A stretch of 64,000 nt of DNA from Salinibacterium sp. NK8237 (GTDB taxonomy: Bacteria > Actinomycetota > Actinomycetes > Actinomycetales > Microbacteriaceae), in contig NZ_JADYWE010000001.1 of NCBI RefSeq assembly GCF_015864955.1, positions 930,001 to 994,000 on the forward strand. The letters run 5' to 3'. Positions 17,886 to 26,437 of this stretch are shown here, one piece after another (position 1 is the stretch's first letter; each line of letters begins with the position of its first letter). The position numbers were made by a program, and so were the translations under genes. Below the pieces are notes generated by a model. The model did no database searches. It had not been told where the DNA came from and saw only the letters and a program-made list of their open reading frames with translations.

Positions 17886-19070
17886 ATGTCATTTGAGACC
17901 CTCAGCAGCGACTTCTACGGCTACGAGAATGCGCTGACCGATCAGGAAAAAGACACCATCCTGAAGCTGCGCGCATTTCTCGATAAAGAGGTGCGCCCGA
18001 TTGCCAACGACCTGTGGGCTAAAGCGGAGTTCTTCGACCGCGACGTTGTCGTCAAGGGACTCGCCGACCTCGGACTCTTCGGACTTCCCTGGGCCGAAAC
18101 CCAGCAGTTCCCCAACTCAGCCGTCTTCCGTGGCTGGGTGGCGCTAGAGCTCGCTCGTGTCGACGCCAGCGCCGCCACCCTCGTCGGCATGCAAAACGGT
18201 CTCGTCATGGGATCAATTGGCGTTGCTGGTTCGCAAGAACAGCGCGACGAGTGGCTGCCCAAGTTTGCTTCAGGCGAACTGCTCGGCGCTTTTGGCTTGA
18301 CCGAGCCCCTCTCGGGTTCTGACACCGCCCAAGGCCTGCAGACCGTCGCCAAGCGCGAAGGCGACAACTGGATCATCAACGGCGCCAAGCGCTGGATCGG
18401 CAACGGCTCCATCAGCGACGTCACCATCATCTGGGCACGCGACGAAGCCGACAACCAGGTCAAGGGCTTCATCGTTCCCACGAGCACTCCCGGCTACTCT
18501 GCTACCCGCATCGAGAACAAGCAAGCACTGCGCATTGTGCAGAATGCCGACATCGTGCTCGAAGACGTCATTGTGCCGGAGAGCAACCGACTGCAGAAGT
18601 CCACATCGTTCCGCGACACCGCAGCAGTGCTGCGACTCACCCGCGCCGAAGTGGCATGGGCCGCGGTCGGAAACTCCATCGGAGCCTATGAAGCTGCCGT
18701 CAAGTACACCGGAGAGCGCATCCAGTTCGGCAAGCCCATCAGCAGCCACCAGCTCGTTCAAGAACACCTGGCTAAGAGCCTCGGAAACATCACCGCCTCC
18801 ATCGGCATGGTCACTCGCGTGTCCGAGATGCTCGACGAGGGCACCCAGAAAGATGAACACGCAGCGCTTGCCAAGGAATACACAGCAAGTCGGATGCGTG
18901 AGACCGTCGCATGGTGCCGCGAGGTGCTCGGTGGCAACGGAATCGTTCTCGACTACGGAGTAATGCGTCACTTCGCCGATGCTGAAGCCATCTACTCGTA
19001 CGAAGGAACCCGCGAAATGAACACTCTGATCGTGGGTCGCGCCATCACAGGTAAGGCAGCATTCGTCTAA
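17886..19070 (+). CDS. Acyl-CoA dehydrogenase (glutaryl-CoA dehydrogenase-like)
   Basis: A 394-residue flavoenzyme. The acyl-CoA dehydrogenase motifs are FGLTEPLSGSD and NGAKRWIGNGS, and the C-terminal catalytic segment YSYEGTREMNTLIVGRAITG carries Glu in the position used by glutaryl-CoA and short-branched-chain enzymes. ATG at 17886 has GGAG 8 nt upstream; the frame also opens at a GTG at 17856 without a ribosome site. It is a metabolic gene with no evident tie to the polysaccharide genes. Its TAA stop forms part of the -10 box of the next gene. Confidence 0.92.
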   Translation: MSFETLSSDFYGYENALTDQEKDTILKLRAFLDKEVRPIANDLWAKAEFFDRDVVVKGLADLGLFGLPWAETQQFPNSAVFRGWVALELARVDASAATLVGMQNGLVMGSIGVAGSQEQRDEWLPKFASGELLGAFGLTEPLSGSDTAQGLQTVAKREGDNWIINGAKRWIGNGSISDVTIIWARDEADNQVKGFIVPTSTPGYSATRIENKQALRIVQNADIVLEDVIVPESNRLQKSTSFRDTAAVLRLTRAEVAWAAVGNSIGAYEAAVKYTGERIQFGKPISSHQLVQEHLAKSLGNITASIGMVTRVSEMLDEGTQKDEHAALAKEYTASRMRETVAWCREVLGGNGIVLDYGVMRHFADAEAIYSYEGTREMNTLIVGRAITGKAAFV

Positions 19071-19073
19071 TGT
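19068..19073 (+). promoter_or_regulatory. -10 box TAATGT overlapping the dehydrogenase stop
   Basis: TAATGT uses the TAA stop of the acyl-CoA dehydrogenase, followed by 6 nt and the ATG of the polymerase-like gene at 19080: a leaderless promoter fitted in a 9-nt gap. Confidence 0.5.
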
Positions 19074-19079
19074 TGCGAC

Positions 19080-20408
19080 ATGCGACTTTTAGCGAGCCCC
19101 CGGGCGCGGGCGTGGTTTCTTAGCGCGTCGCTACTAGTCATTTTGGGCGGCGACGCGTGGCGCTACTCTTTCGGCTGGGGTGTTTTTGTCACCCTAGCCG
19201 TGGCGCTTGGCGCAGTGTCGCTGTACATTCTCATTGCCAACCGTCGGCAGTGGAGCATCGGCGGCCTGCCCTACCCGCTCATCGCGTTCATGGCGCTGGC
19301 GACATTGTCCCTCATCTGGTCTTTTTATCCCGGCGCCACCGCACTGGGCTTGATGAATACGTGGCTGACGGTGATCGGCGCACTTGCCGTTGCAACCAGC
19401 TTTTCGTGGCAAGAAGTGCTCGATGCCGCGGCACGAGCACTTCGTATTCTTCTCGGGTTATCGATCGCTTTTGAACTGATCGTGGCCACCATCATTCGCC
19501 ACCCCGTTGCTCCACTCGCGCCGCAACCAGAACTCACCGTGAACCCGGATGGTCCTCTGCCCATCATGTTGCTCTGGTCACGCAATGTGCTGTTTGATGC
19601 CCTTGATGGCGGACGAATTCAAGGCATCGTTGGCAACGCCAACCACTTAGGCTTTCTCGCGCTTCTCGCACTAATTGCGTTCGCGATCCAATGGGCTCAA
19701 GGCACCACGAAACGTTTCACATCGATCACGTGGCTCGCGCTGGCTGGCCTCACGCTGTTCTTGGCGAGGTCGGCAACTGTCACGCTCGCACTGGTTGCTG
19801 TGATCGTCACGGCCGCCGCGATCCTCATTATCCGTACGCGCAGCACACCTCGAGCTGGTGCGGTAGCTCAGGTCACTTTTGTTGCACTCACCGCAGCTGC
19901 CATCGCGGCGGCACTGATGTTCCGTGAAACCCTTTTTGCGTTGCTCAGCAAGAGCGAAGATCTCACCGGACGAGCCGAAATTTGGCAGAGCGTGAGCGAG
20001 CTTGCGCAACAACGAGCAGGCTTCGGCTGGGGGTGGGTCAGCGTCTGGATGCCCTGGGCAGAGCCGTTCGCCGGTCTCGCGCAGCGCAACGGCGTTGTGC
20101 AAGTGCAGGCACACGATGCCTGGCTTGATATTTGGCTCCAGCTCGGAGTTGTGGGCGTCGCCTTCTTCGGCGCGCTAGTACTGACGACGCTGATTCGCAC
20201 GTGGTCACTCGCCACCGACCGGCCCCAGCGCGCTGCCGGTGAACGACTGGCTTTTACCGTCGGCTCGGTCGCTCCCGTACTCGTCATGATCGCCCTGTCC
20301 GTGCAATCGATCCCCGAAAGCCGCTTGCTTGGGGAGTATGGCTTGTACTTACTCGTCATTATTGCGGTGAAGGCGAAACGCCCCGACTGGGCAGGAGTCC
20401 GTCAATGA
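19080..20408 (+). CDS. O-antigen polymerase/ligase-like membrane protein (Wzy/WaaL type)
   Basis: A 442-residue protein with about 11-12 transmembrane helices and a larger external loop before the conserved region GRIQGIVGNANHLGF and LTGRAEIWQSVSELA, typical of the Wzy_C/O-antigen ligase superfamily. It would polymerise or ligate lipid-linked glycans on the outer face of the membrane. The next gene is a paralogue starting in its stop codon (ATGA). Whether it acts as polymerase or ligase cannot be told from sequence. Confidence 0.82.
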   Translation: MRLLASPRARAWFLSASLLVILGGDAWRYSFGWGVFVTLAVALGAVSLYILIANRRQWSIGGLPYPLIAFMALATLSLIWSFYPGATALGLMNTWLTVIGALAVATSFSWQEVLDAAARALRILLGLSIAFELIVATIIRHPVAPLAPQPELTVNPDGPLPIMLLWSRNVLFDALDGGRIQGIVGNANHLGFLALLALIAFAIQWAQGTTKRFTSITWLALAGLTLFLARSATVTLALVAVIVTAAAILIIRTRSTPRAGAVAQVTFVALTAAAIAAALMFRETLFALLSKSEDLTGRAEIWQSVSELAQQRAGFGWGWVSVWMPWAEPFAGLAQRNGVVQVQAHDAWLDIWLQLGVVGVAFFGALVLTTLIRTWSLATDRPQRAAGERLAFTVGSVAPVLVMIALSVQSIPESRLLGEYGLYLLVIIAVKAKRPDWAGVRQ

Positions 20409-21703
20409 TTTCTCGCTCCGCCCTGAACGCCGCAACGAATGTCGGTGCGGTGATCCTGTCGTCGCCTCGAACGTCCGCAGCTCTCAGCACTGTTGTCATC
20501 GGCACCACGGTAGCGGCATTCTTTCTGCGAACCGTTTTAGGCACTGCTGGCTTTCTCGCCGCCCTGATGCTGCTCGTCGTGCTTGTCTCGCTGTCGGCAT
20601 GGGCGCAGTGGAAAGATATTGGCTGGCGCGCCCTGGTGCCGATTTCACTCATCCTTTTCACGGGCTGGGTCTGGCTCTCCGTAGCGTGGTCGCAGTACCG
20701 TGCGGAGAGCGTAGCGAGTGCGCTCTACTTGCTGATGCTCACGATTATGGGCATCTATATCGCCTTGGTGCGCGACACAATCCAAATCGTGCGGGCTTTT
20801 GGCGATGTGCTGAGGGCAGCTCTCGTGGTCTCTCTAGTTTTTGAGATTCTTACTGGCCTCATATTCGATTCCTCGATAGATGCGCTTCTGATCCAAGGCA
20901 ATTTGGGAACAGCGGAGCCAATTCAAGGCATTTTCGGCACTCGGAATCATCTCGGCATGATTGCCCTCATCGCGTTCATCACGTTCGCGATTGAATACGC
21001 AACACGATCCGTCGAACGTAATCTCGCGATCGGTTCACTCATCACAGCGGCGCTCGTGCTCCTGCTCTCGCAGTCTCCGCTCGCTCTTGGGGCTGGGCTC
21101 ATCATTGCCGCCGCCACTGGCGCGCTTGCCGCTCTGCGCCGGGTGCCGTCCGGGCGCCGACGCTATTGGCAGATACTTCTGATGGCATTCACCACAGCCA
21201 CCCTCATCGTGAGTTGGCTATCTCGAACAGCGATCGTGGCGTGGTTCGATGCGAGCGATGAGCTCGCCTATCGAGTGGGCGTGTGGCGTCAGTTGTGGAC
21301 GCTAGAGGATAATTATCGGCTTGAAGGGTGGGGGTGGATAGGCCCGTGGGATGCCACTGTTGCCCCGTATCTCGCGTTCGGATCCTTTGATTCCCGCGTA
21401 CCCGACTCCGCACACAACGCGTACCTCGATGTGTGGTTCCAACTCGGCGTCGTCGGCTTCCTCATTTTTGTCGGCTTGCTCGGCTTGGCTTTCACTCGCT
21501 CGTGGCTTTTGGCCTCCCGCCGGCGCAGCATCGTCTTCGCCTGGCCAGCTCTCGTGCTGCTAGCGCTGGCTATCGGCGCACTCGCAGAGAGCTCGATCTT
21601 GACAGACTTCGGCTGGGTCACGTTCGTCGTGTGCTGTGTCAAAGCGTCGCGAGAACTCAGTTGGCGCCGCGCACTCGACTCGAGTGTCTCGCCCGGCATT
21701 TAG
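20405..21703 (+). CDS. Second O-antigen polymerase/ligase-like membrane protein
   Basis: A 432-residue, roughly 11-helix paralogue of the preceding protein, with equivalent motifs IQGIFGTRNHLGMIAL and YRVGVWRQLWTLE followed by LEGWGWIGPWD. It overlaps the upstream gene by 4 nt and ends 3 nt from the convergent galE stop. The tandem pair may split polymerase and ligase roles, or act on two glycans (inference). Confidence 0.82.
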   Translation: MISRSALNAATNVGAVILSSPRTSAALSTVVIGTTVAAFFLRTVLGTAGFLAALMLLVVLVSLSAWAQWKDIGWRALVPISLILFTGWVWLSVAWSQYRAESVASALYLLMLTIMGIYIALVRDTIQIVRAFGDVLRAALVVSLVFEILTGLIFDSSIDALLIQGNLGTAEPIQGIFGTRNHLGMIALIAFITFAIEYATRSVERNLAIGSLITAALVLLLSQSPLALGAGLIIAAATGALAALRRVPSGRRRYWQILLMAFTTATLIVSWLSRTAIVAWFDASDELAYRVGVWRQLWTLEDNYRLEGWGWIGPWDATVAPYLAFGSFDSRVPDSAHNAYLDVWFQLGVVGFLIFVGLLGLAFTRSWLLASRRRSIVFAWPALVLLALAIGALAESSILTDFGWVTFVVCCVKASRELSWRRALDSSVSPGI

Positions 21704-21706
21704 GGT

Positions 21707-22675
21707 CTATCGGGGTTCAGGCACAGACTGTCGAGCTTCCCACGCCGAGTTCACAATGTCCTCGACTCCGAAGCGGGCAGACCAACCGGTGAATTCCTTG
21801 ATCGCACTCACGCCACCGACGATCGCGGCTGGATCGCCTGCACGACGAGGATGCACCTCAGCTATCAAGTCTGTTCCAGAAACCTTGATAAGGGCATCAA
21901 CGATCTCACGAACGCTCGTGCCTACTCCGGTTCCGACATTCAGGATGGTGTTTCCCGGGTCGTGCGGAAGGGCATCCAAGACAGCCAAGTGCGCTTCAGC
22001 GACGTCGACGACATGCACGTAGTCGCGCACGCACGTGCCATCGGCAGTGTCATAGTCGTCACCGAAAATAACGGGAGGCTGATGGTCAGCGATCAGGTCG
22101 AGGCAAATCGGAATCAAGTTGAAAGCCACCGTGTCTGCGAGATCGGCGCTACCCGCTCCTGCGACATTGAAGTAGCGCAAGCTGGCGGCCCTCAACGGCC
22201 ACGCCACGGCCGCGGCTGTAATGATCTGCTCACCAACCAACTTGGTGGCACCGTACGGGCTAATGGGCAGCGCGGGGGCAGTCTCAGAGATTGCCCCTGA
22301 TGCATTGCCATACACGGCCGCAGACGACGAAAACACGAGCTTGTCGACACCCGCGTTTTCCATCGCCATGAGCAACTTGGCTACAGCGCCAACGTTGTCG
22401 GCGTAGTAGAGCGCAGGCTTTGCCACAGACTCCCCCACTTGCTTGTGAGCAGCAAAATGGATGACTGCATCGATCGCGTTGTCGCTGAGCGCAGCTTCAA
22501 TCTCGCTCACCGGTGCGGCCGCCAGATCAAGCTTCACTAGCGCCACGTCTCGGATTCGATCAGGTTGTCCTGATCCGAGGTTGTCGAGAACAACAACCTC
22601 GTCTCCGCGATCAACGAGCAGTCGGACAGTGTGGGCACCGATATAGCCGGCTCCGCCGGTAACGAGAACGCGCAT
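21707..22675 (-). CDS. galE: UDP-glucose 4-epimerase
   Basis: A 322-residue SDR interconverting UDP-glucose and UDP-galactose (possibly the GlcNAc/GalNAc forms). NAD motif GGAGYIGAHTVRLL, catalytic SSSAAVYG and YGATK, plus the DYVHVVDVAEAHL segment are all present and length is normal. It supplies UDP-Galp for glf (54639-55793). TAGACT lies exactly 6 nt before the ATG, a leaderless start. Confidence 0.93.
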   Translation of the reverse strand: MRVLVTGGAGYIGAHTVRLLVDRGDEVVVLDNLGSGQPDRIRDVALVKLDLAAAPVSEIEAALSDNAIDAVIHFAAHKQVGESVAKPALYYADNVGAVAKLLMAMENAGVDKLVFSSSAAVYGNASGAISETAPALPISPYGATKLVGEQIITAAAVAWPLRAASLRYFNVAGAGSADLADTVAFNLIPICLDLIADHQPPVIFGDDYDTADGTCVRDYVHVVDVAEAHLAVLDALPHDPGNTILNVGTGVGTSVREIVDALIKVSGTDLIAEVHPRRAGDPAAIVGGVSAIKEFTGWSARFGVEDIVNSAWEARQSVPEPR

Positions 22676-22681
22676 GAATCC

Positions 22682-22687
22682 AGTCTA
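22682..22687 (-). promoter_or_regulatory. -10 box TAGACT for leaderless galE
   Basis: On the minus strand TAGACT, 6 nt, ATG. It sits in the 16-nt gap after the CWB2 gene, so galE can be expressed independently of it. Confidence 0.5.
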
Positions 22688-22691
22688 AGAG

Positions 22692-24419
22692 TTAGCAGGT
22701 GGTGAGTTTGGCGACCTTACTCGTCAACGCACTCGTGCCTCCGAGAAGCACCACTTTGCTCGCCCCGAGATCCTCGATGTCTTGAAGTATCGCCTTCGGA
22801 ACACAGGACGTTTGCACGATGTAGAGCGGAACCGACTGCGCACCAGCAACGGCTGCGCCGGAGAGAGCGTCAGGAAAGTTGTACCCGGATGCCAGATAGA
22901 CCGTATGGGCATCATCGAACGCTGCATTATTAATTGCAGCCGATACAGCGAATCGGTCACTTCCGCCCATTCGCACCACCTTCGATGATCCGAGCTGCGA
23001 CTTGAGCTGCGACTCGATCCCGCTGCTGACTGCTACTGAGCCTCCAGCAATTGTCACGCTGGTGATCCCCAGCTTGGTGAGGAGCGATTTAGTGGCTGAG
23101 TCAAGCTTCGAGGCATTACCAGGAACGAGGATCACGGGGCTACCCGCCGCCGCCGCCGCGGAACTCGCAGACAGTGCGTCAGCGAACGTGGTGCCCGTGG
23201 CAATGTAGGCCGAGGTCGTTGTGCCCGCGGGGAAGGCTGATTCTGCAATCAAGCGCGAAGACTCATAGCGGTCGCCGCCCGAAATCCGCGAGATCTTCGA
23301 CGTATAGCCGGCCAGGCTGTTGTAGATCGACTTCGAGATGGCTCCCGTTCCGCCAACAACGACGATCTCTTTCGGCTTCAGCCGTTTGAGCTCAGCGCTG
23401 GTACTAGCGGGGATAGCAGATGATGTGACCAAGAGCAGCGGACCCCCATAAAACGCCGCAGCAGCTGCCGCGCTCAAGGCGTCGGGAAAGTCCATCCCGG
23501 TTGCAACGTAAACGCGGTCGATACCGGAGTCGGGGTACGCCTTCGCGGAGAGGGCCGCCGAGACAACGAAACGGTCGCCTCCACTCACTCGCGAAACGGA
23601 AACATCAGGAGTGACGTCGGTGGGATTACCGAACCACGAGTAGTAGTAGTACCAGAAGTTGCGGTTTCCGTAGGAGGAACACTTATCGCCAACGCCGCCA
23701 AGATTGGCTAGCGCCGCTGCGTTGGGTACGTACGGCGTGTAGTTGTAGAGGGCCGCGGTGGCGTAGTTGGAAATCTTTACTGTTTTGCTGCCGCAGGTGT
23801 TGCTACCTGGGTAGTACGCAATGCTGAAGGTGCCGGGCTGTTTGGCGAAGTTAGCGGCCTTGTATGCCTTGAACTGACGTGTTCCCGTGAATACCTGAAA
23901 GCCGAAGCCTTGTGCTTCTTCGGAGCAACCAGTGTCGTCTGGGCATCCGTAGCCAAGAGCGTTGTTGATGTTCCACGAGCTGGGGTTGGAATTGGTGATC
24001 AGCCCTTGCTCTTTTTGCAAAGTCACCAAAATCACTTTCGCGCTGATGCCGCACGCGACCTGTGCCCGATAAATGATTGTCGAGGCCAGCAGGTTGCTGC
24101 CGCCCTTGATCTCTTCACAAATCAAATTGCCTGTGGTCTGCGAGGTTTCTTTAGCTCGCGTCTCGACGTCTTGTCGCAGCGTCTTGAGCGCACCAGAATT
24201 GGCGTTCAAGAATGCCTGAATCTCGCTTTCAGTCATCGCGGAGCCGTCGTAAAACTGCTCGTCGCTGATGATGTTTCCCGGGTCGAAATCGCTGCCGCTA
24301 ATGGCGGACGCGGAGAGCGTCGGGCCCGAGACCACGACACCAGTAGCTAGAACAGCTATTGCCGCAACCATCGCCGAGACGCGGTAAAAACCACCCCGGA
24401 CAGTCAAAAAAATGTGCAT
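22692..24419 (-). CDS. Secreted surface protein with cell wall-binding repeats (CWB2)
   Basis: A 575-residue exported protein. Residues 1-45 form a signal peptide. Residues about 45-270 form a domain with LVTLQKEQGLI and NNALGYGCPDDTGCSEEAQG, seen in actinobacterial surface proteins sometimes called hemagglutinins; the conserved Glu in KEQG and paired cysteines suggest a lysozyme-like fold (inference). Three CWB2 repeats follow, each with a (V)SGGDR(F/Y) start, an ATG..FPDALSA-like core and a VVGGT(G)A(I)S end. CWB2 domains bind wall polymers non-covalently in Firmicutes. ATG at 24419 is chosen because GGGGGA lies 7 nt upstream. Confidence 0.85.
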   Translation of the reverse strand: MHIFLTVRGGFYRVSAMVAAIAVLATGVVVSGPTLSASAISGSDFDPGNIISDEQFYDGSAMTESEIQAFLNANSGALKTLRQDVETRAKETSQTTGNLICEEIKGGSNLLASTIIYRAQVACGISAKVILVTLQKEQGLITNSNPSSWNINNALGYGCPDDTGCSEEAQGFGFQVFTGTRQFKAYKAANFAKQPGTFSIAYYPGSNTCGSKTVKISNYATAALYNYTPYVPNAAALANLGGVGDKCSSYGNRNFWYYYYSWFGNPTDVTPDVSVSRVSGGDRFVVSAALSAKAYPDSGIDRVYVATGMDFPDALSAAAAAAFYGGPLLLVTSSAIPASTSAELKRLKPKEIVVVGGTGAISKSIYNSLAGYTSKISRISGGDRYESSRLIAESAFPAGTTTSAYIATGTTFADALSASSAAAAAGSPVILVPGNASKLDSATKSLLTKLGITSVTIAGGSVAVSSGIESQLKSQLGSSKVVRMGGSDRFAVSAAINNAAFDDAHTVYLASGYNFPDALSGAAVAGAQSVPLYIVQTSCVPKAILQDIEDLGASKVVLLGGTSALTSKVAKLTTC

Positions 24420-24452
24420 TATGCAATCCCCCAAGCAAACACGCGTTGTTAC

Positions 24453-24480
24453 AGGATATGTCTAATGGTGAGAATGTGAA
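24453..24480 (-). promoter_or_regulatory. Promoter of the CWB2 gene (TTCACA, 16 nt, TATCCT)
   Basis: Minus-strand -35 TTCACA at 24475-24480 and -10 TATCCT at 24453-24458. Predicted start is near 24446, with a short leader containing the GGGGGA ribosome site. Confidence 0.5.
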
Positions 24481-24533
24481 GACCCACTTTGAGTGACACA
24501 GCGCGTGGCACCATGCTTCGCAGCAAAGATGCG

Positions 24534-25697
24534 CTATCTAAGGAACGCTCGAAGGACATCCGCTGATCGACGCCCATCGTGCACCTCGTTCACGAATCCC
24601 GGCCCCAGAGCCGCGCGTTTTATGTACTTTTCGCGATCAGCACAGATCTCCAGAAGAGTCGCTTCAAGGCTCTCTATTGTGGCTTCCACGATGGGAACCT
24701 CACGCCCCACTGTTTTCTCGACGTGGTCGCGAACGTCTTCCAGAAGATGAGCAATAACAATTCGACCAGCGGCGAGAGCCTCAACCGCCGTCACCGAATA
24801 GGTGCCAATTCTGAACTGCTCAAGCACGATATCGGCCCCATGATAAATCGCTGGCATCTGATCAGCCGGAATGTCGCGGAGCTGCTGATATTCAATAACG
24901 CCACCGTCGTGAAGGCGCCGCAACATGGGTTCGATCAACTCGGAACCTTTAATCCAGGGATTCGTCGGGGCATGCACAACGCGCGGACGTGGCCGCTGCA
25001 GCACTGGTTCACTCGTTCGCCAGATCTCTGGATCGATTACCACCGGAATCCATTGAGCCGCTGGCCAATCCATGAGCAAATCCGGCGTCGTTACGAACAC
25101 TGGCGCCGTTGCGCGCGCAAGCACTGCCCTGTTGCGTGTAGTCACGGTGCGCAGCCGAGAGATCTCAGGGCGTCCGGTGTCGTTGAATGGCGATGCGGGA
25201 TCACGGGATGCGTGCAGGTCTGGTCCCCGCAAGTCCGTACCGTGCGAAAGCAAGGCGACCGTCACACCGCGTTCACGCAGTTCAGCAACCTCCTTCACTA
25301 CGTCGTCATCGAAGTAGCCGCCGAACACCGGCAGCTCGGCCTCAATAATCACGTGAGTAAACGAGCGTGAGATGTGCTCAAAGTGCCTTCGTTGCCATCG
25401 CAGAGAATGTCTGTACACGCGAAGAGGCACGTACAAATCAGCGGAAAACCCATAGCCGCCGGGGAGCACCCGTTGCATGTTTACCGCGCCAACGGAGGGC
25501 AGCAGCTCTGCAGCGCGAGCGAAACGAAAACCCTGGCCTGCGAAATTCGCGGGCCCGACAAAGAGCCGAATCGGGGTAACCGGAACGGAACACATTCGCG
25601 GAACATCGCGTGAACGGTAGCGGAATTGCGGCGCGTGAAGTCGCGAACCCACCCACTCGGGCAAGTACGATCGCACACGATTCAGGAGGGCCCGCAC
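24534..25697 (-). CDS. Glycosyltransferase, GT-B type
   Basis: A 387-residue protein with the Rossmann layout of GT4/GT1-like enzymes: substrate side FAGQGFRFARAAELL, a middle HAPTNPWIKGSELIEPML segment, and the donor-site motif GTYSVTAVEALAAGRIVIAH including the conserved Glu. Start is GTG at 25697 with a G-run immediately before it. It diverges from the wbpD-E-B operon by 128 nt, which suggests it adds a sugar to the same glycan. Donor and acceptor unknown. Confidence 0.8.
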   Translation of the reverse strand: MRALLNRVRSYLPEWVGSRLHAPQFRYRSRDVPRMCSVPVTPIRLFVGPANFAGQGFRFARAAELLPSVGAVNMQRVLPGGYGFSADLYVPLRVYRHSLRWQRRHFEHISRSFTHVIIEAELPVFGGYFDDDVVKEVAELRERGVTVALLSHGTDLRGPDLHASRDPASPFNDTGRPEISRLRTVTTRNRAVLARATAPVFVTTPDLLMDWPAAQWIPVVIDPEIWRTSEPVLQRPRPRVVHAPTNPWIKGSELIEPMLRRLHDGGVIEYQQLRDIPADQMPAIYHGADIVLEQFRIGTYSVTAVEALAAGRIVIAHLLEDVRDHVEKTVGREVPIVEATIESLEATLLEICADREKYIKRAALGPGFVNEVHDGRRSADVLRAFLR

Positions 25698-25825
25698 CCC
25701 CCAATATTCTCACGCCCAGCATCAGCACTGTGACGCCGCGGCTGCGATCACAGAAGAGGTACTCCGTTGAAAGAGCAAACGAATAGGATTGGCGTGTTCC
25801 CCACGACTGATTCTCTGGAGTGTGA

Positions 25826-26437
25826 ATGCACCAAGTGACCCCCCTGCAGCACGTCACCGCCGACGTCGCCAATAACGCTTCCATCGCCGCAACCGCGCGC
25901 ATTTGGCACTACGCCCAAGTCCGCGAAAACGCGTCGGTTGGCGAGAACTGCGTGATCGGCCGCGGAGCGTACGTTGGCAGCGGCGTCGAAGTCGGCGACA
26001 ATTGCAAAATTCAAAATTACGCACTGGTCTACGAACCGGCCACATTGGCTCGCGGCGTCTTCATCGGGCCCGCCGTTGTGCTCACCAACGACCACTTTCC
26101 TCGCGCCATCAACGCTGATGGTTCTCCCAAATCGGCTGATGATTGGAAACCGGTTGGCGTCGATATTCGCGAGGGTGCGTCAATCGGCGCGAACAGCACG
26201 TGCATCGCACCACTCGTGATCGGCCGCTGGGCGCTCGTCGGCGCCGGCTCAGTTGTCGTTAAAGATGTTCCAGAGTTTGCCCTGGTTGTTGGCAGTCCCG
26301 CTCGCCGCATCGGCTGGGTGGGCACCGCCGGGCATCCGCTCACTGAGATTTCACCAAGTCAGTGGGAGTGTCCGGTCACCGGCGCGCGCTATGAAGAAAC
26401 CGCTACCGACCTTCTGATTGAGGTGCAAGATTCGTGA
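25826..26437 (+). CDS. wbpD: Hexapeptide N-acetyltransferase, WbpD/WlbB type
   Basis: A 203-residue left-handed beta-helix protein with hexapeptide repeats from residue 15 to about 160 (e.g. IAATARIWHYAQVRENASVG), a loop with TNDHFPRAI, and the C-terminal VVGSPARRIGWV. The TNDHFPR loop is typical of enzymes acetylating the 3-amino group of UDP-GlcNAc3NA. GGAG lies 5 nt before the ATG. It overlaps the aminotransferase by 4 nt (GTGA). Third-position enzyme of the UDP-ManNAc3NAcA route with the next two genes. Confidence 0.85.
   Translation: MHQVTPLQHVTADVANNASIAATARIWHYAQVRENASVGENCVIGRGAYVGSGVEVGDNCKIQNYALVYEPATLARGVFIGPAVVLTNDHFPRAINADGSPKSADDWKPVGVDIREGASIGANSTCIAPLVIGRWALVGAGSVVVKDVPEFALVVGSPARRIGWVGTAGHPLTEISPSQWECPVTGARYEETATDLLIEVQDS

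Noticed and set aside
25767-25789. Promoter TTGAAA/TAGGAT ahead of wbpD
   Set aside because: The spacer is only 11 nt, too short for a sigma-70-type promoter.
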